Source of the DNA: Hyphomicrobiaceae bacterium
GTDB lineage: Bacteria > Pseudomonadota > Alphaproteobacteria > Rhizobiales > Hyphomicrobiaceae
DNA length: 37,828 bases
Assembly: GCA_016793635.1 (NCBI GenBank)
Contig: JAEUMD010000015.1
Span: 1 to 37,828 of the forward strand
Direction of reading: 5' to 3'
Under the pieces are notes generated by a model. That model did not search any database. It was not told the origin of the DNA and saw nothing but the letters and a program-made list of their open reading frames with translations. Shown here piece by piece: positions 1 through 8,931 of the stretch. Made by a program: the position numbers and the translations under genes. Each line of letters begins with the position of its first letter. The first letter of the stretch is position 1.

Positions 1-24
1 GTTCGATTCCCCTCAGCTCCACCA
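1..24 (+). tRNA. 3' end of a tRNA-Ala or tmRNA gene (partial)
   Basis: The window opens inside a T-loop (TTCGATT), followed by the 3' T-stem strand CCCCT, the 3' acceptor strand CAGCTCC, discriminator A and an encoded CCA. A U at acceptor position 70 fits the G3:U70 identity pair shared by tRNA-Ala and the Ala-charged tmRNA, so either is possible; the 5' part lies outside the window. The DNA just after it is less GC-rich than the rest, and tRNA and tmRNA 3' ends are common integrase target sites, so this may be an attachment site. I found no second copy of this end in the window. Confidence 0.72.
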
Positions 25-449
25 ATAAAATCAAGAACTTAGACGCTTCCCTCAAAAACTCGATCCAGTTGGGCACACACCGGGCACACACCGATTAGGT
101 GATGTGTAGCGACGCCACGACGCACGTTGCGACATCACCGCACGCTCAGCCTTTGCCTTCGACATGCGCATGTCGCCGGCCATGGCGCGCACGGGCCTCG
201 TGTGTGCGGGCATGGCGTTACGCGGCGACACCCGAGTGACCATCTGCCGACTGCCAGCGATCGGTGCGTGGGAGCGGGTCGGCACGATCAACGTTCGACC
301 GGTATTGGAGGGATAAGATGCAGACAGCGATCTGCGAGAGGCGTCCATTTTGACCCCTCTCGGAAGTGGCGATGGATACAATTTCGCGGACTGGTCTCGT
401 CCGCTTCTGCACAATTTGCGTCATGAGGAGGCATGACCCTTGGCCAACA
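25..449. other. Gap after the tRNA/tmRNA end; no convincing gene
   Basis: Reading frames of about 80 to 120 codons exist on both strands, but none matches a family I recognise or has a good ribosome binding site. An integrase gene would be expected next to an integration site. I could not recognise one, so if there was one it has decayed or lies outside the window. The only clear structure is the 11-bp tandem duplication at 71-92. Confidence 0.5.
71..92. repeat. Perfect tandem duplication of GGGCACACACC
   Basis: The 11-mer GGGCACACACC occurs twice head to tail, 46 bp after the CCA end. It could be an arm-type or core-proximal recombinase binding site of an integrated element, or chance. No further copies were noticed. 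Confidence 0.6.
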
Positions 450-1625
450 TCAGACCAAAGCAAATTTGCGCTCTACATCTAGTAGATAAGTGTATGGGGA
501 TGCCCTGCGCGCCTTTCTTCGAGCAAGGTAAGTTTTGATTGCAACGTCGGTCACAGTAATGGCTGCTCCCGATGCCAGTAACGCGGTGCCGGTGAAGCCA
601 CTAAAGTAAGCCATGGCCCCGCTAGCAGGAACAGAAATTGTGACAGCTCGTTGTATGCCGTCCCAAACAGACTGAATTGAATTGTCGCGAAGCTCATCTT
701 TCAACGCTTCCAGCTTGGGTCGTATCCGCACTGCATACGTCTCTCTGACTTTTTCTCTTAACTCGATTGCGGTTTCGCAGCTTACCATCTTTGACGCAAC
801 GTCATCAAACTGGGCCGATAGTTCTGCAATCTGATTCGCTCTGTTTCGTTTGAATGCTAGCAGCTTATCTATATGACAGTTTGGATCTACACAGAGCGTC
901 TCCAACGAGAAAGAAACAAGCGCACCCTTCTTGCTTTCAGACATTCCGTGCGGCGTTACATCATCGAGCAGGGTAGAAAGATGGACCCCCATTTGCGGCT
1001 CTTCGTTTGTCAGCGCTGCAAGATCGGTTTCTTTTGCGAGAAGGGCGGCAAGGGCGGCCATATATACATTCGCGAACCTACTATCAAACAAGAGCCATTC
1101 GCCTTCGTCATTCTCGCGATCCCGGATAAGTCTCATGTCCGATGACAAGGTTTCTTTATGTGGCGCTTCCTCGTCATCAAGCTCGCCCTTGCGAGAGCGG
1201 AGCTCTTCTGGGGACATCCGCGCCAATCCTGCACGCATGTAGAAATCCCTAAGTTCAACGGAAATCTTCTCCGGATGAATTCTTGCGCGGCGGAACTCGT
1301 CTCGGATGTTGTTGCCCACCTTTTGTGCGTGGATTAGCGAGTAAGCGTTTGGATCGTCGGTGGATCGGCCGAAGTTAAGACCATGTTGATCCATCAGTCT
1401 CACCACGCGCATACCGAGCGTATTGATTACTTCAGAGTGCAGATCGCAACGAAGCGGCTCAAGGAAGCCCTCTTGCCACAGAATCCTAGTGTCGCCTCGC
1501 TTGTAAGGATCCCTTATGGCGCGCGGCACGATAGTTCTCAAATCATCCCAAAAAAGAACTGCGGAGCGCAGCCATTTTGGGTCGGAGATGTCGATATATG
1601 GGTAATAGAGTGCAGAACCAAACAT
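450..1625 (-). CDS. DUF6236 family protein
   Basis: This predicted 391-residue protein has no assigned function. Its start, MFGSALYYPYIDI, and the following segment W-L-R-S-A-V-L-F-W-D-D-L are the hallmark opening of the DUF6236 family. I chose the ATG at 1625 because a strong GGGAGGGAGC site precedes it, and because the frame's extension to 1718 adds residues before the family's normal N-terminus. The middle is charged and helical. Around residues 325-365 there is a Gly/Ala-rich hydrophobic stretch that could be a membrane hairpin, followed by a basic tail. The gene is visibly less GC-rich than the metabolic genes and sits next to a tRNA/tmRNA end, which suggests horizontal acquisition. DUF6236 proteins often occur in accessory DNA, but I cannot infer a role. 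Confidence 0.8.
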   Translation of the reverse strand: MFGSALYYPYIDISDPKWLRSAVLFWDDLRTIVPRAIRDPYKRGDTRILWQEGFLEPLRCDLHSEVINTLGMRVVRLMDQHGLNFGRSTDDPNAYSLIHAQKVGNNIRDEFRRARIHPEKISVELRDFYMRAGLARMSPEELRSRKGELDDEEAPHKETLSSDMRLIRDRENDEGEWLLFDSRFANVYMAALAALLAKETDLAALTNEEPQMGVHLSTLLDDVTPHGMSESKKGALVSFSLETLCVDPNCHIDKLLAFKRNRANQIAELSAQFDDVASKMVSCETAIELREKVRETYAVRIRPKLEALKDELRDNSIQSVWDGIQRAVTISVPASGAMAYFSGFTGTALLASGAAITVTDVAIKTYLARRKARRASPYTYLLDVERKFALV

Positions 1626-2145
1626 GCTCCCTCCCAAGTTCAAAAGGCGTGCAGTAGAGAATCGCCGTTCAAGCCCCGATCGATGTTCCGCTAACCTATC
1701 GGATACCCGACTAAGCACAAGGCGCTGACCAGGAAGCTGCTGATGGCAGCACCTGGCCCCGAGGACTCGTCGAGCCGACGGTCAGTGTCAGAGGCATCGC
1801 GTAGGCGTTCGTGGTTCGTGCCGCCGACGGTCGCGATCGGAGGGACAGCGGGAGCACCTGACACAGCCCCCGACGCCGGCACGTGACCCGGAGCGGAAGG
1901 AGATGAAAGTGGAGTGCGCATTCCGACGATGCAAGTGGAGCTTGTGCGGCCAGCAGGCTTCCGCAAGTGTCGATCGCGAGAGTCGCTTATCATTGGGCTG
2001 GTGCCAACTCTAGGGAGGCCGATATATTGCTCAGGTGGCTCAGGCAAGACCGACCGCACGTTGGTCGCAATTGCCGAATGGCCATCGTTGCAGTTCAACA
2101 GACACAGGCATTATGCTAGGCGGTTTTCTCAAAGGAGGATTGTCC
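1626..2145. other. 520-bp intergenic region between divergent genes
   Basis: This separates the minus-strand DUF6236 gene from the plus-strand Tat-exported protein, so it must carry both promoters if both genes are expressed. I could not assign convincing -35/-10 pairs. The minus-strand frame at 1691-2098 has no family resemblance and is probably spurious. Confidence 0.4.
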
Positions 2146-3048
2146 GTGATTTCAGCGCCTACGACTCGGCGACAACTCTTGGCAGGCTCAGGTGGTGCGA
2201 TTTTAGGGCTGCTAGCACCTAAGTGTGTAGTCGCACAGGAGCCATTCTCAGCGGCGTGGTTTGGCGTGCAACTCGCAGGAGCATTTGTTTCGATCCTGGG
2301 AGGCAAAATCATGAAGTCAGCCCTGCCCGGACTGCTCGGGGATGCCAACCTTGTGCCGCAGCTGGTCCAAGCTGTTCGAGACGTCGTTCGAGTTGAAATA
2401 CGTTCTGCATTGACGGAACAAGAACTGCTCAGGCTGAGTGCCTTAGTTGAGGCAATAGCTCGTGATCTAGACCTTTACGACAACCTTAGCTCGAGCACTC
2501 GGTCACGTGACGTAGGCGTAATCGATAATGCTCTGACTAATGCTAGCGCCGCTATGTCTCTCTCAGCGAAGTACCCACTCCTTGGTGCTCACGTACTTTC
2601 GGCATCATTCAGCCTAAGGTTGATTGCGCTTCATGCGAAGGACAAGGCGCGTAAAGATAAAGGATGGATTGAGACCGCGAAAAGCGAGAACAAGGAAACC
2701 GCGTCGCGGCTTACCTCTTCAATTACTGAATACTCACGTTTGATGAAGCCAGACAATCGTCTAACGAAAGTCGATTGCGGGAGCCGGGAGGTGCCTATTT
2801 CTAGACACGCAGATGGTGGGACAAATACATTGTATCATTGCGGCTTTCAGATCGATGGTCGACCAAATGGAAATGAGCAATCGTATAATAGAAGTACGGC
2901 TGAGCGGAGGACTGAAGAAAGGCGCCAAAGCGTGCTTGCTCGGATTTCTGCTGAAGAGGCGAGGGGACAAAAAGAATTCGTTGAACCACTTAACGCCACT
3001 ATTCAGAAGTGGGACGATGCGATCGTTCTTTGGGGTCGAAGCCGCTGA
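2146..3048 (+). CDS. Tat-exported helical protein of unknown function
   Basis: I set the start at GTG 2146, preceded by a perfect AAAGGAGG with 7 nt spacing. This gives a 300-residue protein opening with a textbook Tat signal: twin arginines in TTRRQLLAGSG, a hydrophobic core and an Ala-rich cleavage region ending CVVAQ (about residue 31). The upstream frame from 2035 would bury this signal and lacks a binding site. The mature protein begins with an amphipathic segment (about 35-70), continues with long helices rich in Leu, Val and Ser (about 70-165), and ends in a charged tail with two Cys. I do not recognise the family. The helical front half is loosely reminiscent of pore-forming proteins, but that is only an impression. 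It lies in the same less GC-rich block as the DUF6236 gene. Confidence 0.72.
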   Translation: MISAPTTRRQLLAGSGGAILGLLAPKCVVAQEPFSAAWFGVQLAGAFVSILGGKIMKSALPGLLGDANLVPQLVQAVRDVVRVEIRSALTEQELLRLSALVEAIARDLDLYDNLSSSTRSRDVGVIDNALTNASAAMSLSAKYPLLGAHVLSASFSLRLIALHAKDKARKDKGWIETAKSENKETASRLTSSITEYSRLMKPDNRLTKVDCGSREVPISRHADGGTNTLYHCGFQIDGRPNGNEQSYNRSTAERRTEERRQSVLARISAEEARGQKEFVEPLNATIQKWDDAIVLWGRSR

Positions 3049-3519
3049 TGCTTGAGTATGAGCTTCAATTTCTTACACTTTACAGGAATAGACGTCACAA
3101 CACACGCAATGATGCGCACGAGGTTCCGGCAGCTCCTGGCCCCGAGCCGGAATCGACCTTTCGGCAGGTCCTGGGCAACTGCTGACAGTCTCCCAAGTGG
3201 TTGGCGCAAAGCAACAATTGATCCCGAGCGGCAAGGCCGCTAGACTATTCGATACGGTACAGGCAGGGATGCCGATGACCGTCAAGGGCGAGGGGCGAGC
3301 TTGAGGCTCGCCTTTTGCTTGTCCGCTCCCTTCCCTCGCCTCGGCAATCGGCGTCGGTTCTCGTTGGCGGCCCTGGGCTCGAAGCGCCTCTTGCAGCGGA
3401 TGTCGGCGGCAGCGCGGATCGCGTGCGTGGCGCACATCGTCGTGGTCTTCGTCTGCATGCTCGCCGTCGCGGCGGCGGTCGATGCGTTGCAGGCGGCAGA
3501 CTTGGCGGTGGATGGGCCG
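3049..3519. other. Gap with a possible decayed gene tail
   Basis: No intact gene is recognised. One plus-strand frame, open from about 3113 and stopping at 3302-3304, contains a stretch beginning LLTVSQVVG and ending GMPMTVKGEGRA. It looks like the C-terminal part of a small helix-turn-helix protein, such as a terminase small subunit or excisionase, but it lacks a usable start. A hairpin with a T-run overlaps its stop. After 3305 base composition is GC-rich again, so the right edge of the accessory block may lie here. Confidence 0.35.
3294..3316 (+). terminator. Hairpin with T-run, probable rho-independent terminator
   Basis: A 7-bp stem (GGCGAGC at 3294-3300 with GCTCGCC at 3306-3312) and a 5-nt loop are followed by TTTTG on the plus strand. 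It would end transcription coming from the Tat-exported protein gene or from the decayed frame overlapping it. Confidence 0.45.
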
Positions 3520-3657
3520 CTAGAGCGCTAACCGATCTGACGGAACCGCCTGCGGTTCCCCTGATCGGATGAAAGCGCTCTAGCACTAGGATTCTAGAGC
3601 ATCTTTATCCAACCGCTCATCGCTATGGCGGTACCGTGCGGTCGGATGATGCTCAGG
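3520..3657 (-). repeat. Palindromic repeat, one inverted B-A unit
   Basis: This holds a 64-bp B element (3520-3583), a 10-bp spacer and a 64-bp A element (3594-3657). In reverse complement it matches the units tandemly repeated at 32397-32802. B is a nested palindrome: outer arms begin CTAGAGCGCT and end AGCGCTCTAG, with an inner GGAACCGC/GCGGTTCC hairpin. A has arms beginning CTAGAGCATC, with one mismatch at the outer tip of this copy (CTCAGG). It lies just beyond the stop codon of the TPR-CHAT gene, so its hairpins could end or stabilise that transcript. Confidence 0.9.
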
Positions 3658-3666
3658 ACGGCAAAT

Positions 3667-6600
3667 CTAATTCTGGAAGATTTCGTCGAACCAGCTCTTC
3701 GTTTTCCGCGGCACCTTCCGACGCGGCTTTTTCGACAGCGAGCGGGGAGGTACGACGGTTGGCGAGGCTTCGACCGCTGCCGGTTCCGACCCGACGTTCG
3801 ACGCCGCTTGCGCCAGTACCGGTGCGTTTCCGCCGACGACCACGAACGGCGCCCAATTGGAAGGATGCGCTGACGGTCCGCGGCGGTCGATCAGCGCGGC
3901 CATTGCACCCGACAAAGCTCGCGCCTGGCTCATTCCAGGCTCACGCGCCATGGCGTCGAATGCGGCGGTGACGAGCTGAACCGTCGAGTCTGAATCGACG
4001 GCCCAATGCGACACCAGCAGCGAACGCGCGCCAGCGTAGAAGAAGGCCCGCGCGAGGCCGGATAGTGCTTCGGCACCGACCTCGTCTCCGCTCGCCGTAT
4101 TGCATGCCGAAAGCACCACCCAATCCGCATTGAGCCGGAGCCCCGCGACCTCTGAAGCAGTCAGCAGCCCGTCATCGGTTTCGCTCGGCGCGTCCGGCGG
4201 CGTCAACATCAGCGACGGCTCGGCCTTACCGTCGAGGAAGATCGCAGTCTCGCCAGCGAGCAGGCCGTGCGTCGCGAAGTGCACGATGCGCGCCTCCGCC
4301 AGCCGGCCGTCGAGCGACATCGATTTGACACCGGCCTCCGTCGCGGCGGCGCCGACGATGACGTCGGATGGCGTTGCGCGGGCATGCTCTGCGACGCGGC
4401 ACAATTCGTCGGCGGTTTCGGGCAAGGGCCACTGGCTCCGCAAACTGGACGTGTCGCCTCGAGCTGAACGCAAGGTCGATGAGGTGACCGACTTGCGCAA
4501 TGCACTCTTGGTGGTGGGCGCGGACGTCGCATGGAGAGACGCTGTCGCGTCCGCCGTCACGTCGTGCGCCATCACGCATGCTGGCGCTTCGAACGCTCGC
4601 CGATCCGTTCCGTCCGGCCCGACAAGAAGCGGATTTCCGATGCCGATGTAGGGCGCTCGACCGCGGGTTGCCTTCTGAACCTGCCGCAACGGCCCGAGGC
4701 TCGCAAGAGAAGGCAGAACGGTGATCGCCTGCTTTCGACCAAGCCAAGCGACCGTTTCGAGCTGGGACGCTGCATCGGTCAAACGGCGGCCGTCGGCCGT
4801 GGTCGTGAAACTCGCGTCCTCGGGAGGCGGTGCCGTAATCAAGACTTGCAGCGGAAGCGACGTCAGCGCACCCGAAGCAACGACGACGAGATCCTTGCCC
4901 GCGATGATTGCGCCGAGCTCGCCAAACAGAACGCGATAGAGTTCGTGCGCTCGCGAGAGATCGAACGGCAGAGGCTCGGTGTCGCCGGGCGCTGCGGCAA
5001 CGCCGAGGCCGAGGAGCCGCGCGCACCGCTTCGCGCCCTCTCCGATCCACTCCGCGCGGTCGAGTCCACAGCGTAGATTGCGCACCACACTCACGAGCTC
5101 ACGCTCCGTGATGGCCGCCCGCGACCAGTGAACGTCCTGGCTCGTGACAGCGAACACGTGCGTCGCATCGCGCGTGACGGTGAATTGTATCGCAACCTCT
5201 CCGGGGCCGATCAGCCGGCGCAAGGCTTCGAGTGACATTGGCATTGGCTGCGCCAACTCGTGATAGCGGGGAAAGCGCAGAGAGAGATCGCTGTCGAGCA
5301 CGGCCAGTCGCCCGTCGATGGCCGCAAGGCGCGCACGAATCGTTGCTTCTTCAGCCGCGTCGCGCGTCGCCGTCGCCGAGAGCAATCGCGTCAGCCTCTT
5401 GTCGGCAGCGACCCACTCTGCGGCAAGGTCCTGCCTTTCGCGCGTCAATTTGCCGAGAGCCGGGTCGGCCGCGCCCGCGCGAGCACCTAGAGCTGCAAGG
5501 GCGGCGGCGGTCGACGTCATGGAATCGAACTGGGCCGTTTCGAGCGCCTTACCCGCATCGCGCTTGCCGCCGCTTCCCTCGCGCCACAACGCCTCGATCA
5601 ATCCATGAAAAGCTCGCCGCTCCTCGTAAAGACTGCCACCACCGTCCCTGACAGGTGAGCGGCGTCGGGCCTCCACGGCCGCGGCGGTGGCGCGATCGAA
5701 GTAGCCGCGCGCCGCTGCGGATTTGCCGTCGCCAAGCTCCAGCGCGCCTGCCGCATTGAGGGTGGCGAGGAGATTGATGTGGCTCGCACCATAGACGCGC
5801 TCCAACGCCGACAAAGCGCGCACGAGCAGCGGGCGGGCCTCGCCGTAACGCCGAAGCGCGGTGTAGACCTGGGCAAGGTTCGCCGCGGGAATGGCGCTTT
5901 CGAAACTGTCTTTGCCGTATATCGCCTCGTACAACGACAACGCCGCGGTGAGAGCCTGTTCGGCCTCCGCGTACTTGCCCATGTCCAAAAAATAGCGCCC
6001 CATATTGTTGCGTTGGGTGGCGATCCGGGGATGTCGGGCCGGCAGCGCACTTTCGAACATCTGCAACGCGCGGTCGTAGTGCACCTTGGCCTCCGCGCCA
6101 CGGCCACTCTCACGCAAGAGACCTGCTAGGTTGTCCTCGATGATACCGATCTGGACCGCATCCTTTCTCGGCTGCATATCGGAGATCGCGAGCGCGCGGC
6201 GCAGCATCGGCTCCGCCTCACTGCGCCGGCCGGCCTCGTTGAGAAGGACGCCGAGATTGCCTGCAGCACGGCCGACGCTCATGTGATCGCGACCGAGCGC
6301 CTCCTCCAGTAGCGAGAGCGCGCGCTTATTGAACCGCTCGGCCTCGGTCAGCCGCCCCAGGGTCATGTAGAGCATCGCGAGATTATCGGTGATGATGCCC
6401 TCGTTCGCCTTGTCACCTTGCTCGTGCAGCAGCGCGATCGATCGCTTGTAGGCATCCTCGGCCGTGGTGTGATCCGCGAGCGCGCGGCTTGCCCTGGCGA
6501 GATTGTTGAGTGCTCCAATTTTCGGATCGGAGCGGCCGGAGCGTGCCGGAATGTCGCCGCGCGACAATAGCGCGAGTGCAGATTCCGCGTATGATTTGGC

Positions 6601-7428
6601 GTCGCCGGCGCGACCTGCCTCCAATACCGAGCGGGACAGCGCATCGTAGATGGCGACGGCATTGGATGCCCCCTCCGCGCCGCGCTGCGCGAGGAGACTC
6701 AAGGCCGCTTTCGCACGGGCCTCTGCCGTTTCCCCTTGCTTCTTTTCTTCCAGCCGCTTGATCACTGCCTCGAGAACCTGAAGATAGGCTTGGCCGGTAA
6801 TCTCGCCACGCGCTTCATAGATTCCGAGGGACCGGTTCAGAGCCGCGAGACTTTCGTCGTCCTTCTGGATCGCCCGGAGGACGAAGCCGAGGCTCGCGAG
6901 CAAATGCGCTGCGCCCGTCTGTTCGCCGGCACCTTCGCGCTCGGCCCGCGTGATGAGCCGCGAATAGGTATCGGCGAGGTGCTGCCCGCGCCCGGCTTTC
7001 ATGTAGAAGGGCCCAAGCTCGATGAGCACGTTGCGGATGTCGGGATGAACCGCGGGATGCGCCCTGTCGTAGATCGAGAGCGCCTTCTCGAGCGGTTCGA
7101 GCGCATCCTCGGCGCGGCCGGCTCGCCGCATGATGAAGCCGAGGTTATGCAGCGCCACGCCGGTCTGTACGCTCTCGGCACCATTGCGAGCCGCGCTCAA
7201 CCGGGCCGTCTCGGTCGCATCCGAGAGTGCTTCTTTGAACCGCCCGGCGCGCACATGCTCGTCCGCGCGGGCCTTCGCCTCGGCGTATGCACGCGCCGTC
7301 TCTTCCAGTGTTGCTTGTGCCGACGATGCTCCGGACTCTTGGGCATCAACCGGCGCTGGCAGCATCGCAATCGCTACAGAGAACGATGCGAGAATCGCGC
7401 AGAAGGCACGGCTCAATCGGGTCGGCAT
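3667..7428 (-). CDS. Secreted TPR-CHAT domain protein (caspase-like peptidase fold)
   Basis: A protein of about 1253 residues. The start at 7428 gives a clean Sec signal peptide (basic MPTRLSR, hydrophobic core, APVDAQ cleavage region), with AGAGG upstream at 10 nt; an in-frame ATG at 7461 is a weaker alternative. Roughly residues 45-560 are tetratricopeptide repeats of the 42-residue type seen in CHAT proteins (for example YKRSIALLHEQGD and NNLARASRAL units). A linker follows, and the last 400 residues form a CHAT domain. Both catalytic residues are present: His about 1054 in HFATHG and Cys about 1109 in LSACNT. The tail is Lys/Arg-rich and ends in WFDEIFQN. CHAT domains belong to the caspase-like clan and several cut partner proteins; the signal peptide here suggests periplasmic action. 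The gene stands alone apart from the membrane protein upstream on the same strand. Confidence 0.9.
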   Translation of the reverse strand: MPTRLSRAFCAILASFSVAIAMLPAPVDAQESGASSAQATLEETARAYAEAKARADEHVRAGRFKEALSDATETARLSAARNGAESVQTGVALHNLGFIMRRAGRAEDALEPLEKALSIYDRAHPAVHPDIRNVLIELGPFYMKAGRGQHLADTYSRLITRAEREGAGEQTGAAHLLASLGFVLRAIQKDDESLAALNRSLGIYEARGEITGQAYLQVLEAVIKRLEEKKQGETAEARAKAALSLLAQRGAEGASNAVAIYDALSRSVLEAGRAGDAKSYAESALALLSRGDIPARSGRSDPKIGALNNLARASRALADHTTAEDAYKRSIALLHEQGDKANEGIITDNLAMLYMTLGRLTEAERFNKRALSLLEEALGRDHMSVGRAAGNLGVLLNEAGRRSEAEPMLRRALAISDMQPRKDAVQIGIIEDNLAGLLRESGRGAEAKVHYDRALQMFESALPARHPRIATQRNNMGRYFLDMGKYAEAEQALTAALSLYEAIYGKDSFESAIPAANLAQVYTALRRYGEARPLLVRALSALERVYGASHINLLATLNAAGALELGDGKSAAARGYFDRATAAAVEARRRSPVRDGGGSLYEERRAFHGLIEALWREGSGGKRDAGKALETAQFDSMTSTAAALAALGARAGAADPALGKLTRERQDLAAEWVAADKRLTRLLSATATRDAAEEATIRARLAAIDGRLAVLDSDLSLRFPRYHELAQPMPMSLEALRRLIGPGEVAIQFTVTRDATHVFAVTSQDVHWSRAAITERELVSVVRNLRCGLDRAEWIGEGAKRCARLLGLGVAAAPGDTEPLPFDLSRAHELYRVLFGELGAIIAGKDLVVVASGALTSLPLQVLITAPPPEDASFTTTADGRRLTDAASQLETVAWLGRKQAITVLPSLASLGPLRQVQKATRGRAPYIGIGNPLLVGPDGTDRRAFEAPACVMAHDVTADATASLHATSAPTTKSALRKSVTSSTLRSARGDTSSLRSQWPLPETADELCRVAEHARATPSDVIVGAAATEAGVKSMSLDGRLAEARIVHFATHGLLAGETAIFLDGKAEPSLMLTPPDAPSETDDGLLTASEVAGLRLNADWVVLSACNTASGDEVGAEALSGLARAFFYAGARSLLVSHWAVDSDSTVQLVTAAFDAMAREPGMSQARALSGAMAALIDRRGPSAHPSNWAPFVVVGGNAPVLAQAASNVGSEPAAVEASPTVVPPRSLSKKPRRKVPRKTKSWFDEIFQN

Positions 7429-7575
7429 TCGATCGGGACCTCTCTTCGCCGAGACGATCACGTCTCATGACGCGGAACAGGTTCGATTTCAAGGCGCGGC
7501 ATCGAGGCAAGTGCTGCCCGCGATCCAATCGCAGACGGCATCGCCTTGGGCCAATCCCTGCGGCCGTTTGATGTT

Positions 7576-7983
7576 CTAGGCGCCGCCGACAGTTCCGGTC
7601 ATGCGAAACCGATTGACGAGCGCCAAGGCGAGCCACGCCCCGAGCAACGTGCAGATCATCTGACCGTTGAGGCTCAGATAGAGCATGGGATGATGCGTCT
7701 GCATCAGCGCTCCTTCCGGCCGCACCAACATGATCGCGTTTTCGACCAGAACGGCGCCGACGCCCGCTCCGAACAGGCCGCCGACGAAGGACACGATGAT
7801 GCTCACAATCCAGCCCAGCACGCCGCGCCGGTTCGACCAGGCGTCGTGGAGCCCGACGGCGATCGCGGCAGCCACGAAGAGAAGGGCGAGCGACATCGCC
7901 CCGCCGACACTGCCCTTGGGAAATACGTCCAAGAATGCGAGTAGCGTGACGGTCAACAACGCAATCAATGTGATGATCTTCAT
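7576..7983 (-). CDS. Small integral membrane protein
   Basis: A 135-residue protein of which most is hydrophobic. I see about four membrane segments: residues 3-20, 27-45, 55-80 (Gly-rich, VGGLFGAGVGAVLV) and 105-125. The start MKIITLIALL is the only sensible one, but its Shine-Dalgarno (GGAAAG) is weak. I do not recognise a family. It lies 147 bp upstream of the TPR-CHAT gene on the same strand, so the two could be co-transcribed, with the membrane protein a possible partner or anchor; this is inference from position only. Confidence 0.68.
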   Translation of the reverse strand: MKIITLIALLTVTLLAFLDVFPKGSVGGAMSLALLFVAAAIAVGLHDAWSNRRGVLGWIVSIIVSFVGGLFGAGVGAVLVENAIMLVRPEGALMQTHHPMLYLSLNGQMICTLLGAWLALALVNRFRMTGTVGGA

Positions 7984-8343
7984 GGTGTGCCAGCTTTCCG
8001 CGATTTCGCTTTCTTGGCGCGTGAGAGGGGGCCCTCGCAGGCGGCTTTCAACCGCCTTGAAATGCAGCCCCCAACTTCTTGTGCGAAACAGACCCGCTCT
8101 TGGTCAGCCCCTCGGCCGGCCGGCACTCAACGTAAGACGGACGGCATACCGCCCGCAATATCTCCCAAGACCGCCTAGCGGGGCTGCGCGGCCTCTCGGA
8201 GACCTTTGCGCCTTCAAGCCGCGACCGGGAACGGTTCGAACCGAGGCGGGGTACCTCGCACCCGACCCGATGAGATGCCATGATGCGGCCCCCGGAACCG
8301 AACGAACGAGTGTTCGCATTTGTACCGAGGAGACGGGATCGGC
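7984..8343. other. 360-bp divergent intergenic region
   Basis: This lies between the minus-strand small membrane protein and the plus-strand molybdoenzyme. It has no intact gene. The frames at 7987-8178 and 8048-8281 are not supported by binding sites or family motifs. No operator-like palindrome stood out. Confidence 0.4.
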
Positions 8344-8931
8344 ATGACCAGTAGCGACGACGAAGGAACAGGCGGTAGGCCGCGCCTCCCTCCCGGCCAG
8401 GTGGTGACGCGAAAGTTCCCCGTGATGACGGCCGGGACGCCGCGAACCGCTGGCAAGGACGAGTGGACGTTGACGCTCGACGGCCACGTCACCAATCCGG
8501 TGACGCTCGACTGGGCGGCGTTCTCATCTCTCCCGACGCGGGAGTTCGTGACGGACCTGCATTGCGTCACGAAGTGGTCGAAGCTCGATACGGTCTGGCG
8601 TGGGGTGGATATCGACGTTCTCGTCGAGCTTGCGAGACCCGATTCCCAATCCGCCTATGTCCTGGCAAAGGCCGATGGCGACTACTCGGCGAACCTCCGG
8701 CTGGTGGACTTGACCGGCGGACAAGCCATCGTCGCCACGCATTTCGACGGCCAGCCGCTTTCGCCGGAGCACGGTGGCCCTGCCCGCCTCGTCGCGCCTC
8801 GGCTCTACTTCTGGAAGAGCGCGAAGTGGTTGCGCGGACTCCACTTCAGCCCGTTCGACTACAAGGGCTACTGGGAGCGACTCGGCTACCACAACTACGG
8901 CGACCCGTGGAAGGAGCAGCGCTACAGGTAG
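8344..8931 (+). CDS. Cytoplasmic sulfite-oxidase-like molybdopterin oxidoreductase
   Basis: A 195-residue protein of the sulfite oxidase / YedY molybdopterin domain superfamily, short-form cytoplasmic branch. The molybdenum-ligand cysteine is Cys74 in DLHCVTKWS. Other family marks are GHVTNP near residue 48, W-x-G-V-D-I-D-V-L near 90 and ARLVAPRLYFWKSAKW near 146-161. There is no signal peptide, so unlike MsrP (YedY) it should stay in the cytoplasm. ATG 8344 is preceded by GAGGAG at about 11 nt; a TTG at 8320 is a less likely start. The substrate is unknown for this branch. It faces a minus-strand cluster with msrA, msrB and selO, which makes an S-oxide or related substrate an attractive guess but no more. 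Confidence 0.87.
   Translation: MTSSDDEGTGGRPRLPPGQVVTRKFPVMTAGTPRTAGKDEWTLTLDGHVTNPVTLDWAAFSSLPTREFVTDLHCVTKWSKLDTVWRGVDIDVLVELARPDSQSAYVLAKADGDYSANLRLVDLTGGQAIVATHFDGQPLSPEHGGPARLVAPRLYFWKSAKWLRGLHFSPFDYKGYWERLGYHNYGDPWKEQRYR

Noticed and set aside
52-414. Minus-strand 120-codon frame as an integrase remnant
   Set aside because: No tyrosine-recombinase motif (R..HxxR..Y) could be recognised; position next to a tRNA/tmRNA end is suggestive but not enough.
25-449. Permuted two-piece tmRNA with the coding half after the CCA end
   Set aside because: No GGGGCTG start or plausible Ala-rich tag coding sequence was found downstream.
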